Assembly (NCBI GenBank): GCA_902580335.1
Contig: CACHKE010000002.1
Location: 62,001 to 126,000, forward strand
Reading direction: 5' to 3'
Source of the DNA: an uncultured Pelagibacteraceae bacterium
GTDB lineage: Bacteria; Pseudomonadota; Alphaproteobacteria; Pelagibacterales; Pelagibacteraceae
DNA: 64,000 bases
Part shown: one piece after another, positions 1 through 8,577 of the stretch
Layout: each line of letters starts with the position of its first letter
Position numbering within the stretch: position 1 is the first letter of the stretch
The notes under the pieces: generated by a model
The model's database searches: none
Told to the model about the DNA's origin: nothing
Seen by the model: only the letters and a program-made list of their open reading frames with translations
Position numbers and translations under genes: made by a program

Positions 1-222
1 GATACTCCTAGGGTTAAAGTTCCAAAGGGTTCAATTGGTTTGACTGAGCAATTCGCTAATATCTATACTTTTGAAAGCCCTGGGGGATGGAATATCATTG
101 GAAATACTCCATTAAATATTTTTGATAACACTAAAGAAAAAGAACCCAATTTAATTAATCCGGGCGATTTAGTTACATTCAAAAGAATTAGTAAAGAAAA
201 ATATCAAAATTATCATGAATAA
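1..222 (+). CDS. pxpB: 5-oxoprolinase subunit B (KipI family), 3' end only
   Basis: The reading frame is open from the first base of the window, so only about the last 73 residues of the protein are visible. They contain ESPGGWNIIGNTP and LINPGDLVTFKRIS, which match the conserved C-terminal motifs of the KipI/PxpB family (allophanate hydrolase subunit 1 fold). PxpB works with PxpA and PxpC to open 5-oxoproline (pyroglutamate) to glutamate using ATP in the cytoplasm. The stop codon overlaps the start of pxpC by 8 bases (ATGAATAA), so the two are translationally coupled. A TTG at 40 could be mistaken for a start but lies inside the domain. The rest of the gene, and probably pxpA, should lie upstream of the window. 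Confidence 0.85.
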   Translation, partial: DTPRVKVPKGSIGLTEQFANIYTFESPGGWNIIGNTPLNIFDNTKEKEPNLINPGDLVTFKRISKEKYQNYHE

Positions 223-1159
223 AAATTATTTTGAAATTATAAGGGCAGGTATTAATTCAACTTTCCAAGATCTTGGAAGGAGCAATCTCTATCATATAGG
301 AGTCCCATTCAGTGGAGCTATGGATAATAGAAATTATTTATTGGCTAATAAACTTGTTGGAAATGATCATAATGATCCAGTGATAGAATTTGCTTATCAA
401 GGCCCTCATTTGAAATATCATGGAGATAAAATTAATATTGCTATTACTGGCGATGTCAGTTTCAAAATTAAAAAAGGTGATAATTTAATTGATGGAGAAT
501 GTTATCAATCATTTATTTTAGAAAATTATGACGAGCTAGATATTTTATCAACTAATAAATCCGTTTATGGATATATAGCAATCAGTGGTACATTTGATTT
601 ACAATTTCAATGGTCTAGTTGTTCAACTAATACTAAAGCAAAGTTAGGATCCAATAATGGAGAAAAGTTATCTGTTAACCAAAAAATTAATGTTAAAGAA
701 ATTAATAATAACTTTGTGCTTAGAAAACTAAATTATGTTAATACAAAGATAGAAAATATTAGAGTAATTAAAGGCACAAATTTCAATTATTTTTCTGAGG
801 AGGGTAAGAAAATTTTTTTTAAAAATGAATTTAAAGTTTCTAAATTATCTGATCGTATGGGAATGAGATTAGAGGGAAAAAAAATAGAAAATATAATTGA
901 TACTAATATTAGATCTGAGGGCTTAATTAAGGGGGTGATACAAGTGCCGGCTGATGGTAATCCAATAATCATGCTTTCAGATCATGGAACTATAGGGGGA
1001 TATCCTAAAATCGGCGTCGTTATAAGTGCTGATTATGATAAATTAGTTCAATTAACTCCTGGCTCCAGAGTCAAATTTCAGGAGGTCGATTTAAGTAGTG
1101 CAGAAACTCTTTTTAAATTGTATGACTTAGAGACTCAAAATTTAATTTCACAAATTTAA
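215..1159 (+). CDS. pxpC: 5-oxoprolinase subunit C / biotin-dependent carboxyltransferase-family protein (KipA type)
   Basis: The product is 314 residues, the usual length for KipA/PxpC (allophanate hydrolase subunit 2 family). Family signatures are visible: FQDLGRSNLYHIGVPFSGAMD near residues 17-37, then DRMGMRLEG, SEGLIKGVIQVPADGNPI and GGYPKIGVV in the C-terminal half. In the bacterial PxpABC enzyme this subunit helps convert 5-oxoproline to glutamate with ATP hydrolysis. The start overlaps the pxpB stop and the stop overlaps the next ATG (TAATG), so the three genes form one tight operon. A urea-amidolyase-related role is a weaker alternative, because no carboxylase domain is fused here. 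Confidence 0.85.
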   Translation: MNKNYFEIIRAGINSTFQDLGRSNLYHIGVPFSGAMDNRNYLLANKLVGNDHNDPVIEFAYQGPHLKYHGDKINIAITGDVSFKIKKGDNLIDGECYQSFILENYDELDILSTNKSVYGYIAISGTFDLQFQWSSCSTNTKAKLGSNNGEKLSVNQKINVKEINNNFVLRKLNYVNTKIENIRVIKGTNFNYFSEEGKKIFFKNEFKVSKLSDRMGMRLEGKKIENIIDTNIRSEGLIKGVIQVPADGNPIIMLSDHGTIGGYPKIGVVISADYDKLVQLTPGSRVKFQEVDLSSAETLFKLYDLETQNLISQI

Positions 1160-2037
1160 TGAATATTTTAAAAAGTTTACCCGGTCCATTACTGATATTT
1201 TTTGGTGCTCTTAGTTTAAGCTTTGGTGGACTAATAGTAAAATCTTTTGAGGGAGCAACATTATGGCAGATATTATTTTGGAGATCCTTATTTTTCTCCC
1301 TTACTGTTTTAACTTTTTTGATAATCACTTATAAAAGCAAAGTTTTAAAATCTTTTTATGACTCTGGATTACCAGGTTTTATTGGTGGGTTAATATTATC
1401 TATTGGTTTTTGTGGTTATGTTTTTGCCATGTATAATACTACAGTTGCAAATACTAATTTTATTATATCACTTCAAATTTTATTTTTAGCTATATTTGGT
1501 TTCTTTTTCTTAAAAGAAAAAATTAACTTAATAACGTTGATCTCAATTGTTTTAGCAATGTCTGGCGTACTGTTAATGGTTGGAAATTCCTTATCTCCAG
1601 GAGAATTATCTGGAAATTTAGCAGCTTTCACAATGCCAATTACATTTGCAGTTTTGATAATGATTGTTAGAAAATTTCCATCTGTAGATATGGTCCCAGC
1701 ACAATTTGTTGCAGGTATAAGCTCATGTCTTATCGGTTTATCTCTTTCACCCACAATAATGATTTCACCTCATGATATTTTTTTAGGTTTTTTGGCTGGT
1801 TTTTTTCAAATAGGTTTTGGTTTTATATTTATTACAATTGGCGCAAGAACAACTCCTTCTGCAATGGTCGGAATAATCATGTTATCCGAATCTGTTCTCG
1901 GTCCTATTTGGGCTTTTCTTTTCGTTAACGAAATACCTTCATTGTATGGATTGATAGGAGGAGCAATAATACTATTTGCTGTATTACTACAGTTTTACAC
2001 ACTTTTAAAAAAGCCTAAGGCAATCGTTTCCAATTGA
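1159..2037 (+). CDS. EamA/DMT-family transporter
   Basis: This is a 292-residue, very hydrophobic protein with about ten predicted membrane segments arranged as two EamA repeats, the normal size and layout for drug/metabolite transporters. Each half has the typical tail: FFFLKEKINLITLISIVLAMSGVLLM in the first, and SESVLGPIWAFLFVNEIPSLYGLIGG in the second. Such proteins usually export small metabolites or amino-acid-like compounds, but no substrate can be read from the sequence. Its ATG overlaps the pxpC stop codon, so it is probably co-transcribed with the oxoprolinase genes. Its stop codon lies within the -35 box proposed for the next operon. It is the first of three EamA proteins in the window. 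Confidence 0.85.
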   Translation: MNILKSLPGPLLIFFGALSLSFGGLIVKSFEGATLWQILFWRSLFFSLTVLTFLIITYKSKVLKSFYDSGLPGFIGGLILSIGFCGYVFAMYNTTVANTNFIISLQILFLAIFGFFFLKEKINLITLISIVLAMSGVLLMVGNSLSPGELSGNLAAFTMPITFAVLIMIVRKFPSVDMVPAQFVAGISSCLIGLSLSPTIMISPHDIFLGFLAGFFQIGFGFIFITIGARTTPSAMVGIIMLSESVLGPIWAFLFVNEIPSLYGLIGGAIILFAVLLQFYTLLKKPKAIVSN

Positions 2038-2062
2038 CATTTTGTGTCACTTATAGGACTAT
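2034..2062 (+). promoter_or_regulatory. candidate sigma-70 promoter for the glycine-riboswitch/gcv operon
   Basis: A perfect -35 hexamer TTGACA lies at 2034-2039, overlapping the stop codon of the upstream EamA gene. Seventeen bases downstream lies a weak -10 candidate, GACTAT (2057-2062), which would start transcription near 2069, just before the first riboswitch aptamer at 2071. The placement is convincing but the -10 is poor, so this is an inference from spacing. Confidence 0.4.
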
Positions 2063-2070
2063 TGACTTAC

Positions 2071-2210
2071 GGGAGAGACTACAGATTATCGTAGCGCCGA
2101 AGGAGCAACTGCCCAGGAATCTCTCAGGCAAAAAGGACCGTAACATATTAACTCTGGAAAGAGATTTAATTCTCGCCGAAGGAGCAAAACTCTCAGGCAA
2201 ATATACAGAT
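2071..2210 (+). promoter_or_regulatory. tandem glycine riboswitch upstream of gcvT
   Basis: Two consecutive copies of the glycine aptamer are visible. Aptamer 1 (about 2071-2143) has GAGAG at 2073-2077 pairing with CTCTC at 2121-2125, an internal CTAC/GTAG stem (2079-2082, 2091-2094), the conserved core GCCGAAGGAGCAA (2096-2108) and CTCTCAGGCAAAAAGGACCG. Aptamer 2 (about 2151-2210) repeats the core (GCCGAAGGAGCAA, 2175-2187) and CTCTCAGGCAAA, closed by TCTG 2153-2156 with CAGA 2206-2209. The gcvT start follows 17 bases later. Tandem glycine riboswitches classically switch on glycine cleavage genes when glycine is plentiful, and one has been described in SAR11. No terminator-like U-tract is obvious between aptamer 2 and gcvT, so control at translation initiation is plausible. 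Confidence 0.93.
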
Positions 2211-2227
2211 GGGTATAATGAGTTAAT

Positions 2228-3334
2228 ATGGAAACAAAAAAAACATCGCTTTACCAATTACATCAAGATTATAACGCTAAGTTTGTTGAATTTGCAGGTT
2301 ATCAGATGCCAATCCAATATTCCGGAGGTATTGTAGAGGAGCATAAATTTACAAGAAATCACTCTGGTATTTTTGATGTTTCACATATGGGTCAATTATT
2401 TATTTATGGTGGTGATGAACTAATTAAAGATCTAGAAAAAATTTTCCCATTAGATTTGAAAAATTTGAGACTAAATCATTCAAAATACAGCTTCTTAATG
2501 GATAAAGATGCTGGGATACAAGATGATTTAATCATTACAAAAATTAATGAAGGTTTTTTAATAATTCTTAATGCAGCATGTAAAGACAATGATTTTAAAA
2601 TTTTGAAGGAACTTTTAAAAGAAAAGTACAAAATGGTTTTGGATGAAAATAGATCCTTAATAGCAATTCAGGGACCTAAATCATCGCAAATCTTAAATGA
2701 TGTCATTGATGGAGTAAAAGATTTAAATTTTATGTCTGGAAACTGGTTCTTATTTGATAATCAGAAAGTATACATTACTCGATCTGGGTATACAGGTGAA
2801 GATGGTTTCGAGATATCAATTTCAAATAATTTCGTGAGTAAATTGACTAGAGAATTAATTGATAAAGGTTCAAAGCTAGTTGGTTTAGGAGCAAGAGACA
2901 CTTTAAGATTAGAAGCTGGCTTATGTTTGTACGGTAACGATCTTGATAAAGAAAAAACCCCGGTAGAAGCAAATTTAAAGTGGGCAATTTCAAAAGAGAG
3001 AATATCTAAAGGAGACTTTATTGGTTCAGACATTATTATTAAACAATTGAATAACGGTGTTACTAAAATTAGAGTTGGAATAAAACCTGAGGGAAGAGTA
3101 ATTGCTAGAGAAAAAACAAAGATATTTAATCAATCAGATGCTCATATTGGGGAGATTACTAGTGGTACATTTGGGCCAAGTGTAAATGGACCTGTAGCAA
3201 TGGGCTATGTAGAAAATGAATTCTCAAAAAAAAATACTAAAGTCTTTTTAGAGGTTAGAGGAAAAAAACATGCAGCAAGCATTTGCAGTTTACCGTTTTA
3301 TAAAAAAAGTTATGTGAAAGGATCGAATGAATGA
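2228..3334 (+). CDS. gcvT: aminomethyltransferase, glycine cleavage T protein
   Basis: The T protein transfers the aminomethyl carbon of glycine from the lipoylated H protein to tetrahydrofolate, releasing ammonia and forming methylene-THF in the cytoplasm. The product is 368 residues, normal for GcvT. Visible signatures include the N-terminal [11 protein letters not shown], the central [31 protein letters not shown], and the C-terminal [19 protein letters not shown]. It is the first gene after the tandem glycine riboswitch and its stop overlaps gcvH by 4 bases (ATGA). The ribosome-binding site is weak, which fits control of initiation by the upstream RNA. The ATG at 2218 is followed at once by a stop, so 2228 is the supported start. 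Confidence 0.96.
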   Translation: METKKTSLYQLHQDYNAKFVEFAGYQMPIQYSGGIVEEHKFTRNHSGIFDVSHMGQLFIYGGDELIKDLEKIFPLDLKNLRLNHSKYSFLMDKDAGIQDDLIITKINEGFLIILNAACKDNDFKILKELLKEKYKMVLDENRSLIAIQGPKSSQILNDVIDGVKDLNFMSGNWFLFDNQKVYITRSGYTGEDGFEISISNNFVSKLTRELIDKGSKLVGLGARDTLRLEAGLCLYGNDLDKEKTPVEANLKWAISKERISKGDFIGSDIIIKQLNNGVTKIRVGIKPEGRVIAREKTKIFNQSDAHIGEITSGTFGPSVNGPVAMGYVENEFSKKNTKVFLEVRGKKHAASICSLPFYKKSYVKGSNE

Positions 3335-3711
3335 GTGAAGTTAAATATTCTAAAGAACATGAATGGATTAGACTTGAAGGTGATATTGCAACAATAGGGA
3401 TTACTCAGCATGCTACTGAGTTGTTAGGTGATATTGTGTTTGCTGAACTTCCAGAAAAAGGTTCAAAATTAGAAAAAGATGGAACAGCAGGAGTAGTTGA
3501 GTCGACAAAAGCTGCAAGTGATGTTTATACTCCAGTAGGTGGAGAAGTGGTAGAAACCAACCCAAGCATAGTCGATAACCCATCAATTATAAATCAAGAT
3601 CCAGAAAATATCGCATGGTTCTTTAAACTTAGAATTAAAGATAAGTCTGAGATGGATTCTCTAATGAGTAAAGATGAATATGATAAGTTTGCAAAGGAGA
3701 CTACAACATAA
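3331..3711 (+). CDS. gcvH: glycine cleavage system H protein
   Basis: The 126-residue product is a full-length lipoyl carrier protein. The lipoylation site is Lys60 in [10 protein letters not shown], preceded by the typical [13 protein letters not shown] and followed by [12 protein letters not shown]. It shuttles the methylamine intermediate between the P, T and L proteins. The start overlaps the gcvT stop (ATGA) and the stop codon shares a base with the ATG of gcvP (TAATG), so the order T-H-P is translated as a coupled block under the glycine riboswitch. No L-protein (dihydrolipoyl dehydrogenase) gene is present nearby. That subunit is probably shared with the 2-oxoacid dehydrogenase complexes encoded elsewhere. 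Confidence 0.97.
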   Translation: MSEVKYSKEHEWIRLEGDIATIGITQHATELLGDIVFAELPEKGSKLEKDGTAGVVESTKAASDVYTPVGGEVVETNPSIVDNPSIINQDPENIAWFFKLRIKDKSEMDSLMSKDEYDKFAKETTT

Positions 3712-6581
3712 TGTTACATAATTCTGAAAAAGATTTTATAAAAAGACATATTGGTTCATCTGAACAAGATCAATCGAAAATGTTAAAAAAATTAAATTAT
3801 AAATCATTGGATGATTTAATTGACAATACTGTTCCAGAAAAAATACAGTTCAAGGGTGAACTAAATATTGGTGAGTCTAATTCAGAGTATGAAGCACTAA
3901 GAAAATTAAAAGCAATTTCAAAAAAAAATCAAATTTACTCAAACTTTATAGGCATGGGTTATTATGGAACTTATACACCATATGTAATTTTAAGAAATAT
4001 ATTGGAAAATCCAGGCTGGTATACCTCTTATACGCCTTATCAGCCAGAGGTAGCTCAAGGCAGATTGGAAATGCTTTTAAACTTTCAACAAATGATTGTT
4101 GATTTCACAGGTATGGATATTGCAAATGCATCTTTACTTGATGAAGGTACAGCGGCAGCAGAGGCTATAGGTTTAAGTTATAGACTTGATAAAAGTGAAA
4201 GTAATTTAGTTTTTGTCTCAGAAAATTGTCATCCGCAAACAATCGATGTAATACAAACTAGGGCAGAGCCAATGGGTCTTAAAGTTCTTGTTGGAAATGA
4301 AGACAAAGTTTTAGAACAACTAAAAGAGGATATTGTTTGTGGAATCTTACAGTACCCAGGAACTTTAGGTGATATTAAAGATCCAAGTGAGTCAATAAGT
4401 AAAATTCATAAAAAAAATGGTAAAGCAATTCTAGCATGTGATCTTCTTGCGCTCGCGAAGCTTAAAACGCCTAGAGAACTTGGGGCTGATATTGCAGTTG
4501 GCAGTTCACAAAGATTTGGTATTCCGATGGGTTATGGAGGACCACATGCAGCATTTTTTGCAACAAAAGATGAATACAAAAGATCTATGCCAGGTAGAAT
4601 AGTTGGTGTTTCAGTAGATAGACATGGAAATAAGGCTTATAGATTATCACTACAGACTAGAGAACAACATATCAGAAGAGACAAAGCTACAAGTAACATT
4701 TGTACCGCTCAAGCATTGTTAGCCATAGTATCTGCAGCCTATGCTATTTATCATGGTCCAGAAGGAATTAAGAAAATTTCTGAGAGAGTTTCCCAATTAG
4801 CTAAAAATTTTGCTGATAAAATAAAACAATCTGGATATGAAATATATTCTGATTACTTTTTTGATACTGTTACAATTATAACCAAAGAAAAAACTGATCA
4901 AATTTATAAAAATGCTTTAAATCAAAAAGTTAATATTCGAAAAGTAAACTCTGAAATGCTTGCTGTTTCTTTTGATGAGAAAAAAAATGTTTATAGAGTA
5001 AATCAACTATTAAAAATTTTTAATGCAGCAGAATCCATAAAAAAAGAAGATCCAACAGTAAGTCTACCCAATTTACCAAAAAGTTTATTGAGAACTTCCA
5101 AATATTTAGAACATCCTGTTTTTAACTCATATCGCTCTGAAACAGAAATGCTTAGATACCTTAAAAAGTTAGAAGATAAAGATATAGCTCTTAACAGAAC
5201 CATGATAGCTTTAGGCTCTTGCACTATGAAATTAAATGCTACTGCAGAAATGATACCTATCTCATGGAGAGAGTTAGCTGAGCCCCATCCGTTTGTACCT
5301 ATTGAGCAGATGGAGGGATATAGGACATTATTCACTGATTTAAAAAACTGGTTAAGATCAATTACCGGTTTTTCGGGAGTTTCACTTCAACCAAATGCAG
5401 GTGCTCAAGGCGAATATGCAGGACTAATGGTAATCAGAAAATATCATTTAGATAGAGGTGATAAAAATAGAAATATATGTTTAATACCAAGCTCAGCACA
5501 TGGAACCAACCCTGCCAGTGCACAAATGGTTGGAATGAAAGTGGTTGTAGTTAATTGTGATAAAGAAGGTAATGTTGATTTTGCTGATTTAAAGAAAAAA
5601 GCAGAGCTTCATTCAGAAAATTTAGGAGCTTTGATGGTCACATATCCATCTACTCATGGAGTGTTTGAGGAAAAAATTATGGATATATGTGAACTAATTC
5701 ATAAACATGGTGGGCAAGTGTATATGGATGGGGCAAATTTGAATGCACTAGTTGGTATAGCCAAACCTGGAAATTTTGGTCCGGATGTTTGTCATATAAA
5801 TTTACATAAAACATTTTGTATCCCTCATGGTGGGGGTGGACCAGGAATGGGACCTATTGCATGTAAAAAACATCTACAAGTTTATTTGCCTAATCATCCA
5901 GTTGTTAAGGATTGTGGTCCAGCAACAGGAATTGGAGCTGTGTCTGCTGCTCCATGGGGAAGCTCAAGTATTTTGTCAATTTCTTGGATGTATATAAAAA
6001 TGATGGGATCAGAGGGACTAAAACTAGCTTCTAAAGTTGCGATACTAAATGCAAATTATATTGCTGAAAGACTTAAAGATCATTATCCAATCTTATACAA
6101 AGGTTCAAATGGTAATGTTGCTCACGAGTGTATAATTGATATTAGGTCAATCAAATCAGAAACAGGAGTCACTGAGGAAGATATCGCAAAAAGATTAATT
6201 GATTTTGGTTTTCATGCACCAACAATGTCTTGGCCTGTGGCTGGAACAATGATGATTGAACCTACAGAAAGTGAGAGCTTGTCAGAGCTTGATAGGTTTT
6301 GTGATACTCTAATTAAGATTAAACAAGAAATTGATTTAATTAAAACCGGTAAATTTGATAAAGTTGATAATCCAATTAAAAATGCTCCTCATACTGACAC
6401 TGAGTTGGCTTCTGATAATTGGACCCACAAATATTCTAGAGAGCAAGCTGCTTACCCAGCGAAATTTTTAAAAGTAAACAAATTTTGGCCACCAGTTGCA
6501 AGAGTAGACAATGTTTATGGTGATAAAAATATTTTCTGCACATGTCCTAGCATGGATGAATTTAAAGAAGATGCAGCATAA
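3711..6581 (+). CDS. gcvP: glycine dehydrogenase (decarboxylating), P protein
   Basis: This is the PLP-dependent decarboxylase of the glycine cleavage system, here 956 residues in a single chain, with both halves fused as in most Proteobacteria and unlike the split GcvPA/GcvPB forms. The N-terminus has the family start KDFIKRHIGSS. The PLP lysine is Lys700 in the motif INLHKTFCIPHGGGGPG, and ALGSCTMKLNA and AHGTNPASAQM are also visible. It decarboxylates glycine and loads the remaining aminomethyl group onto lipoyl-GcvH. Only six bases separate its stop from the ATG of the following oxidoreductase, with no terminator, so read-through into the lipid-modification genes is likely. Confidence 0.97.
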   Translation: MLHNSEKDFIKRHIGSSEQDQSKMLKKLNYKSLDDLIDNTVPEKIQFKGELNIGESNSEYEALRKLKAISKKNQIYSNFIGMGYYGTYTPYVILRNILENPGWYTSYTPYQPEVAQGRLEMLLNFQQMIVDFTGMDIANASLLDEGTAAAEAIGLSYRLDKSESNLVFVSENCHPQTIDVIQTRAEPMGLKVLVGNEDKVLEQLKEDIVCGILQYPGTLGDIKDPSESISKIHKKNGKAILACDLLALAKLKTPRELGADIAVGSSQRFGIPMGYGGPHAAFFATKDEYKRSMPGRIVGVSVDRHGNKAYRLSLQTREQHIRRDKATSNICTAQALLAIVSAAYAIYHGPEGIKKISERVSQLAKNFADKIKQSGYEIYSDYFFDTVTIITKEKTDQIYKNALNQKVNIRKVNSEMLAVSFDEKKNVYRVNQLLKIFNAAESIKKEDPTVSLPNLPKSLLRTSKYLEHPVFNSYRSETEMLRYLKKLEDKDIALNRTMIALGSCTMKLNATAEMIPISWRELAEPHPFVPIEQMEGYRTLFTDLKNWLRSITGFSGVSLQPNAGAQGEYAGLMVIRKYHLDRGDKNRNICLIPSSAHGTNPASAQMVGMKVVVVNCDKEGNVDFADLKKKAELHSENLGALMVTYPSTHGVFEEKIMDICELIHKHGGQVYMDGANLNALVGIAKPGNFGPDVCHINLHKTFCIPHGGGGPGMGPIACKKHLQVYLPNHPVVKDCGPATGIGAVSAAPWGSSSILSISWMYIKMMGSEGLKLASKVAILNANYIAERLKDHYPILYKGSNGNVAHECIIDIRSIKSETGVTEEDIAKRLIDFGFHAPTMSWPVAGTMMIEPTESESLSELDRFCDTLIKIKQEIDLIKTGKFDKVDNPIKNAPHTDTELASDNWTHKYSREQAAYPAKFLKVNKFWPPVARVDNVYGDKNIFCTCPSMDEFKEDAA

Positions 6582-6587
6582 TTATTG

Positions 6588-7826
6588 ATGAAAATTGCTG
6601 TAGTTGGTTCAGGCATTTCAGGATTAAGTGCTGCCTATTATCTATCAAAAAAAAATCACGTAGATTTATTTGAAAGAGAAGATCACTTTGGTGGTCACTC
6701 TAACACAATTGATCTAATGATTGGAGCCAAAAAAGTTCCAGTGGACATAGGCTTCATTGTGTTTAATTTTGAAACTTATCCAAATCTAGTTAATTTTTTT
6801 AATGAAAATAAAATTCAAATTGAAAAAAGCAATATGTCCTTTTCTGTATCAGTAGATGACACAAACTTTGAATATTGTGGAAAAGGATTAAATGGAATTT
6901 TTTCCAATAAGATAAATTTATTCAATATTAAATTTTTAAAAATGTTTTTTGATATTATAAAATTTTATAAAAAATCCGATAAACTAGTAAATTTAAATGA
7001 AAAAATTACATTGGGTGATTATTTGATTAAAAATAATCTTTCAAAAGAATTTATCAATTATCATTTAATACCTATGGTGTCTGCAATCTGGTCGATGCCA
7101 CCATATGCTGCGAACAAGATGCCTTTAAAATTCTTTTTAAAATTTTTTCAAAATCATGGATTATTTAAACTTAAAAATAGACCACAATGGTACACAGTCT
7201 CTAATAGAAGTAGGTCATATGTAAAAACAATCCTATCTAAAATTAGTGGAGAATATTTTAAAAATTATAAAGTCAATAAAATCATTAGTAAATCAAATGG
7301 TATTGATTTGTACTATGGTGGAAAAAATGAATTTTTTGATTACGACAAAGTAATTATTGCAACACATGCGGACGAGGCATTATCAATGATTGAAAATCCA
7401 ACTGATCAAGAGAAAGAAGTTTTGTCAAATTTCAGTTATAAAGAAAATTTGGCTTATATACATACAGATGAGACAGTTATGCCAAAAAATAAGAATGCAT
7501 GGTGTGCTTGGAACTCATCTATGAGGAAAAATGAAATCGAAAAAAATTCAATCACTTACTGGTTAAATTTACTTCAAAATTTAGAATGTGAAAAAAATAT
7601 ATTTCTTACACTAAATCCATACCTCGATATTGATGAAACAAAAATTTTGAAAAAAGTTAAATTCACTCACCCATATTTTGATCAATCCGCTTTAGATTAT
7701 CAAAGTAAGCTTAAAAATTTGCAAAATAAAAGAAATATTCTTTTTTGTGGTAGTTATTTTGGTTACGGTTTTCATGAAGATGGAATAAAATCATCAATTG
7801 AAATGCTAAAAAACCTTAATGACTAG
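6588..7826 (+). CDS. FAD-dependent oxidoreductase (flavin amine oxidase-like), CFA-cluster type
   Basis: The product is 412 residues from the ATG at 6588; a TTG at 6585 directly before it is a less likely start. The N-terminus is a Rossmann dinucleotide site, VVGSGISGLSAAYYL, followed by LFEREDHFGGHSNTIDL, the hallmark of amine-oxidase/desaturase-type flavoproteins. The C-terminal FCGSYFGYGFHEDGIKSS is the second FAD-contact segment. In many Proteobacteria this family sits with DUF1365 and a cyclopropane-fatty-acid synthase homologue, exactly as here, and acts on acyl chains of phospholipids; in Rhodobacter a related cluster belongs to the singlet-oxygen response. The exact reaction here is inferred from context. 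The stop overlaps the DUF1365 gene by 8 bases. Confidence 0.85.
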   Translation: MKIAVVGSGISGLSAAYYLSKKNHVDLFEREDHFGGHSNTIDLMIGAKKVPVDIGFIVFNFETYPNLVNFFNENKIQIEKSNMSFSVSVDDTNFEYCGKGLNGIFSNKINLFNIKFLKMFFDIIKFYKKSDKLVNLNEKITLGDYLIKNNLSKEFINYHLIPMVSAIWSMPPYAANKMPLKFFLKFFQNHGLFKLKNRPQWYTVSNRSRSYVKTILSKISGEYFKNYKVNKIISKSNGIDLYYGGKNEFFDYDKVIIATHADEALSMIENPTDQEKEVLSNFSYKENLAYIHTDETVMPKNKNAWCAWNSSMRKNEIEKNSITYWLNLLQNLECEKNIFLTLNPYLDIDETKILKKVKFTHPYFDQSALDYQSKLKNLQNKRNILFCGSYFGYGFHEDGIKSSIEMLKNLND

Positions 7827-8577
7827 CTCAATTTACAATGGAACGGTAATACACAAAAGATTTAAACCAAAAAAACATTATTTTAAATACAGTGTATTCT
7901 CATTATTAATCGATTTATCTGATCTAAATAATCTGAGTAAAAATGTAAGTTTTTTCTCGTATAACCGGTTTAATCTAATCAGTTTTTTTGACAAAGATCA
8001 TGGTCAAAGAGATGGCTCATCTTTGACTGAATGGGTGAAAAAAAATTTAGAGGAAAATAATATTTTTTCAAAAGATATAAAAATAAAGCTTTTGTGCTAT
8101 CCAAGAATTTTTGGATATGTGTTTAATCCTCTTAGTGTTTTCTTTGTTTATGATCATAATGAAAATTTAATTTCAATATTATATGAGGTAAAAAATACTT
8201 TTGGAGAACAACATACTTATATTTTTAGAGTAGAGAAAAATAATATGTTACAACACAACTGTTTCAAAAAATTTCATGTGTCTCCTTTTATTGAAATGAA
8301 TTGTAATTATTTTTTTAGAATCTTAAAACCCTCCAAAAAGATTTCAGTCGTTATTGATCAATATCAGCAAAATGAAAAAATCTTATTTGCATCACAAGAT
8401 GGAATAAGGGCAGATTTTACAACCCTAGAACTACTTAAATCATATATAAAACACCCTTTAATGACATTTAAAATTATATCAGCGATACATTTTGAAGCCT
8501 TTAAATTATGGCTTAAAGGAATAAGATTTGTAAAAAAAAAACTTAAAATTAAAAACAATATTACTTTTGAGAATTGA
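7819..8577 (+). CDS. DUF1365 family protein
   Basis: This 252-residue protein belongs to the DUF1365 family, recognised by the N-terminal YNGTVIHKRFKPKKHYF, RDGSSLTEWV, and especially CYPRIFGYVFNPLSVFFVYD followed by EVKNTFGEQHTY, the family's most conserved stretch. The biochemical role is not firmly established. The family is almost always next to a flavin amine-oxidase-like protein and a CFA-synthase-like methyltransferase, as here, which points to modification of unsaturated fatty-acyl chains. It overlaps the upstream gene by 8 bases, and its stop overlaps the next start in TGATG, so the three proteins are made as a coupled set. No signal peptide is evident. Confidence 0.85.
   Translation: MTSSIYNGTVIHKRFKPKKHYFKYSVFSLLIDLSDLNNLSKNVSFFSYNRFNLISFFDKDHGQRDGSSLTEWVKKNLEENNIFSKDIKIKLLCYPRIFGYVFNPLSVFFVYDHNENLISILYEVKNTFGEQHTYIFRVEKNNMLQHNCFKKFHVSPFIEMNCNYFFRILKPSKKISVVIDQYQQNEKILFASQDGIRADFTTLELLKSYIKHPLMTFKIISAIHFEAFKLWLKGIRFVKKKLKIKNNITFEN

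Noticed and set aside
2034..2336. 100-codon open frame overlapping the riboswitch
   Set aside because: It runs through both aptamers and into gcvT in another frame. The RNA structure explains the conserved sequence and the translation has no protein-like features.
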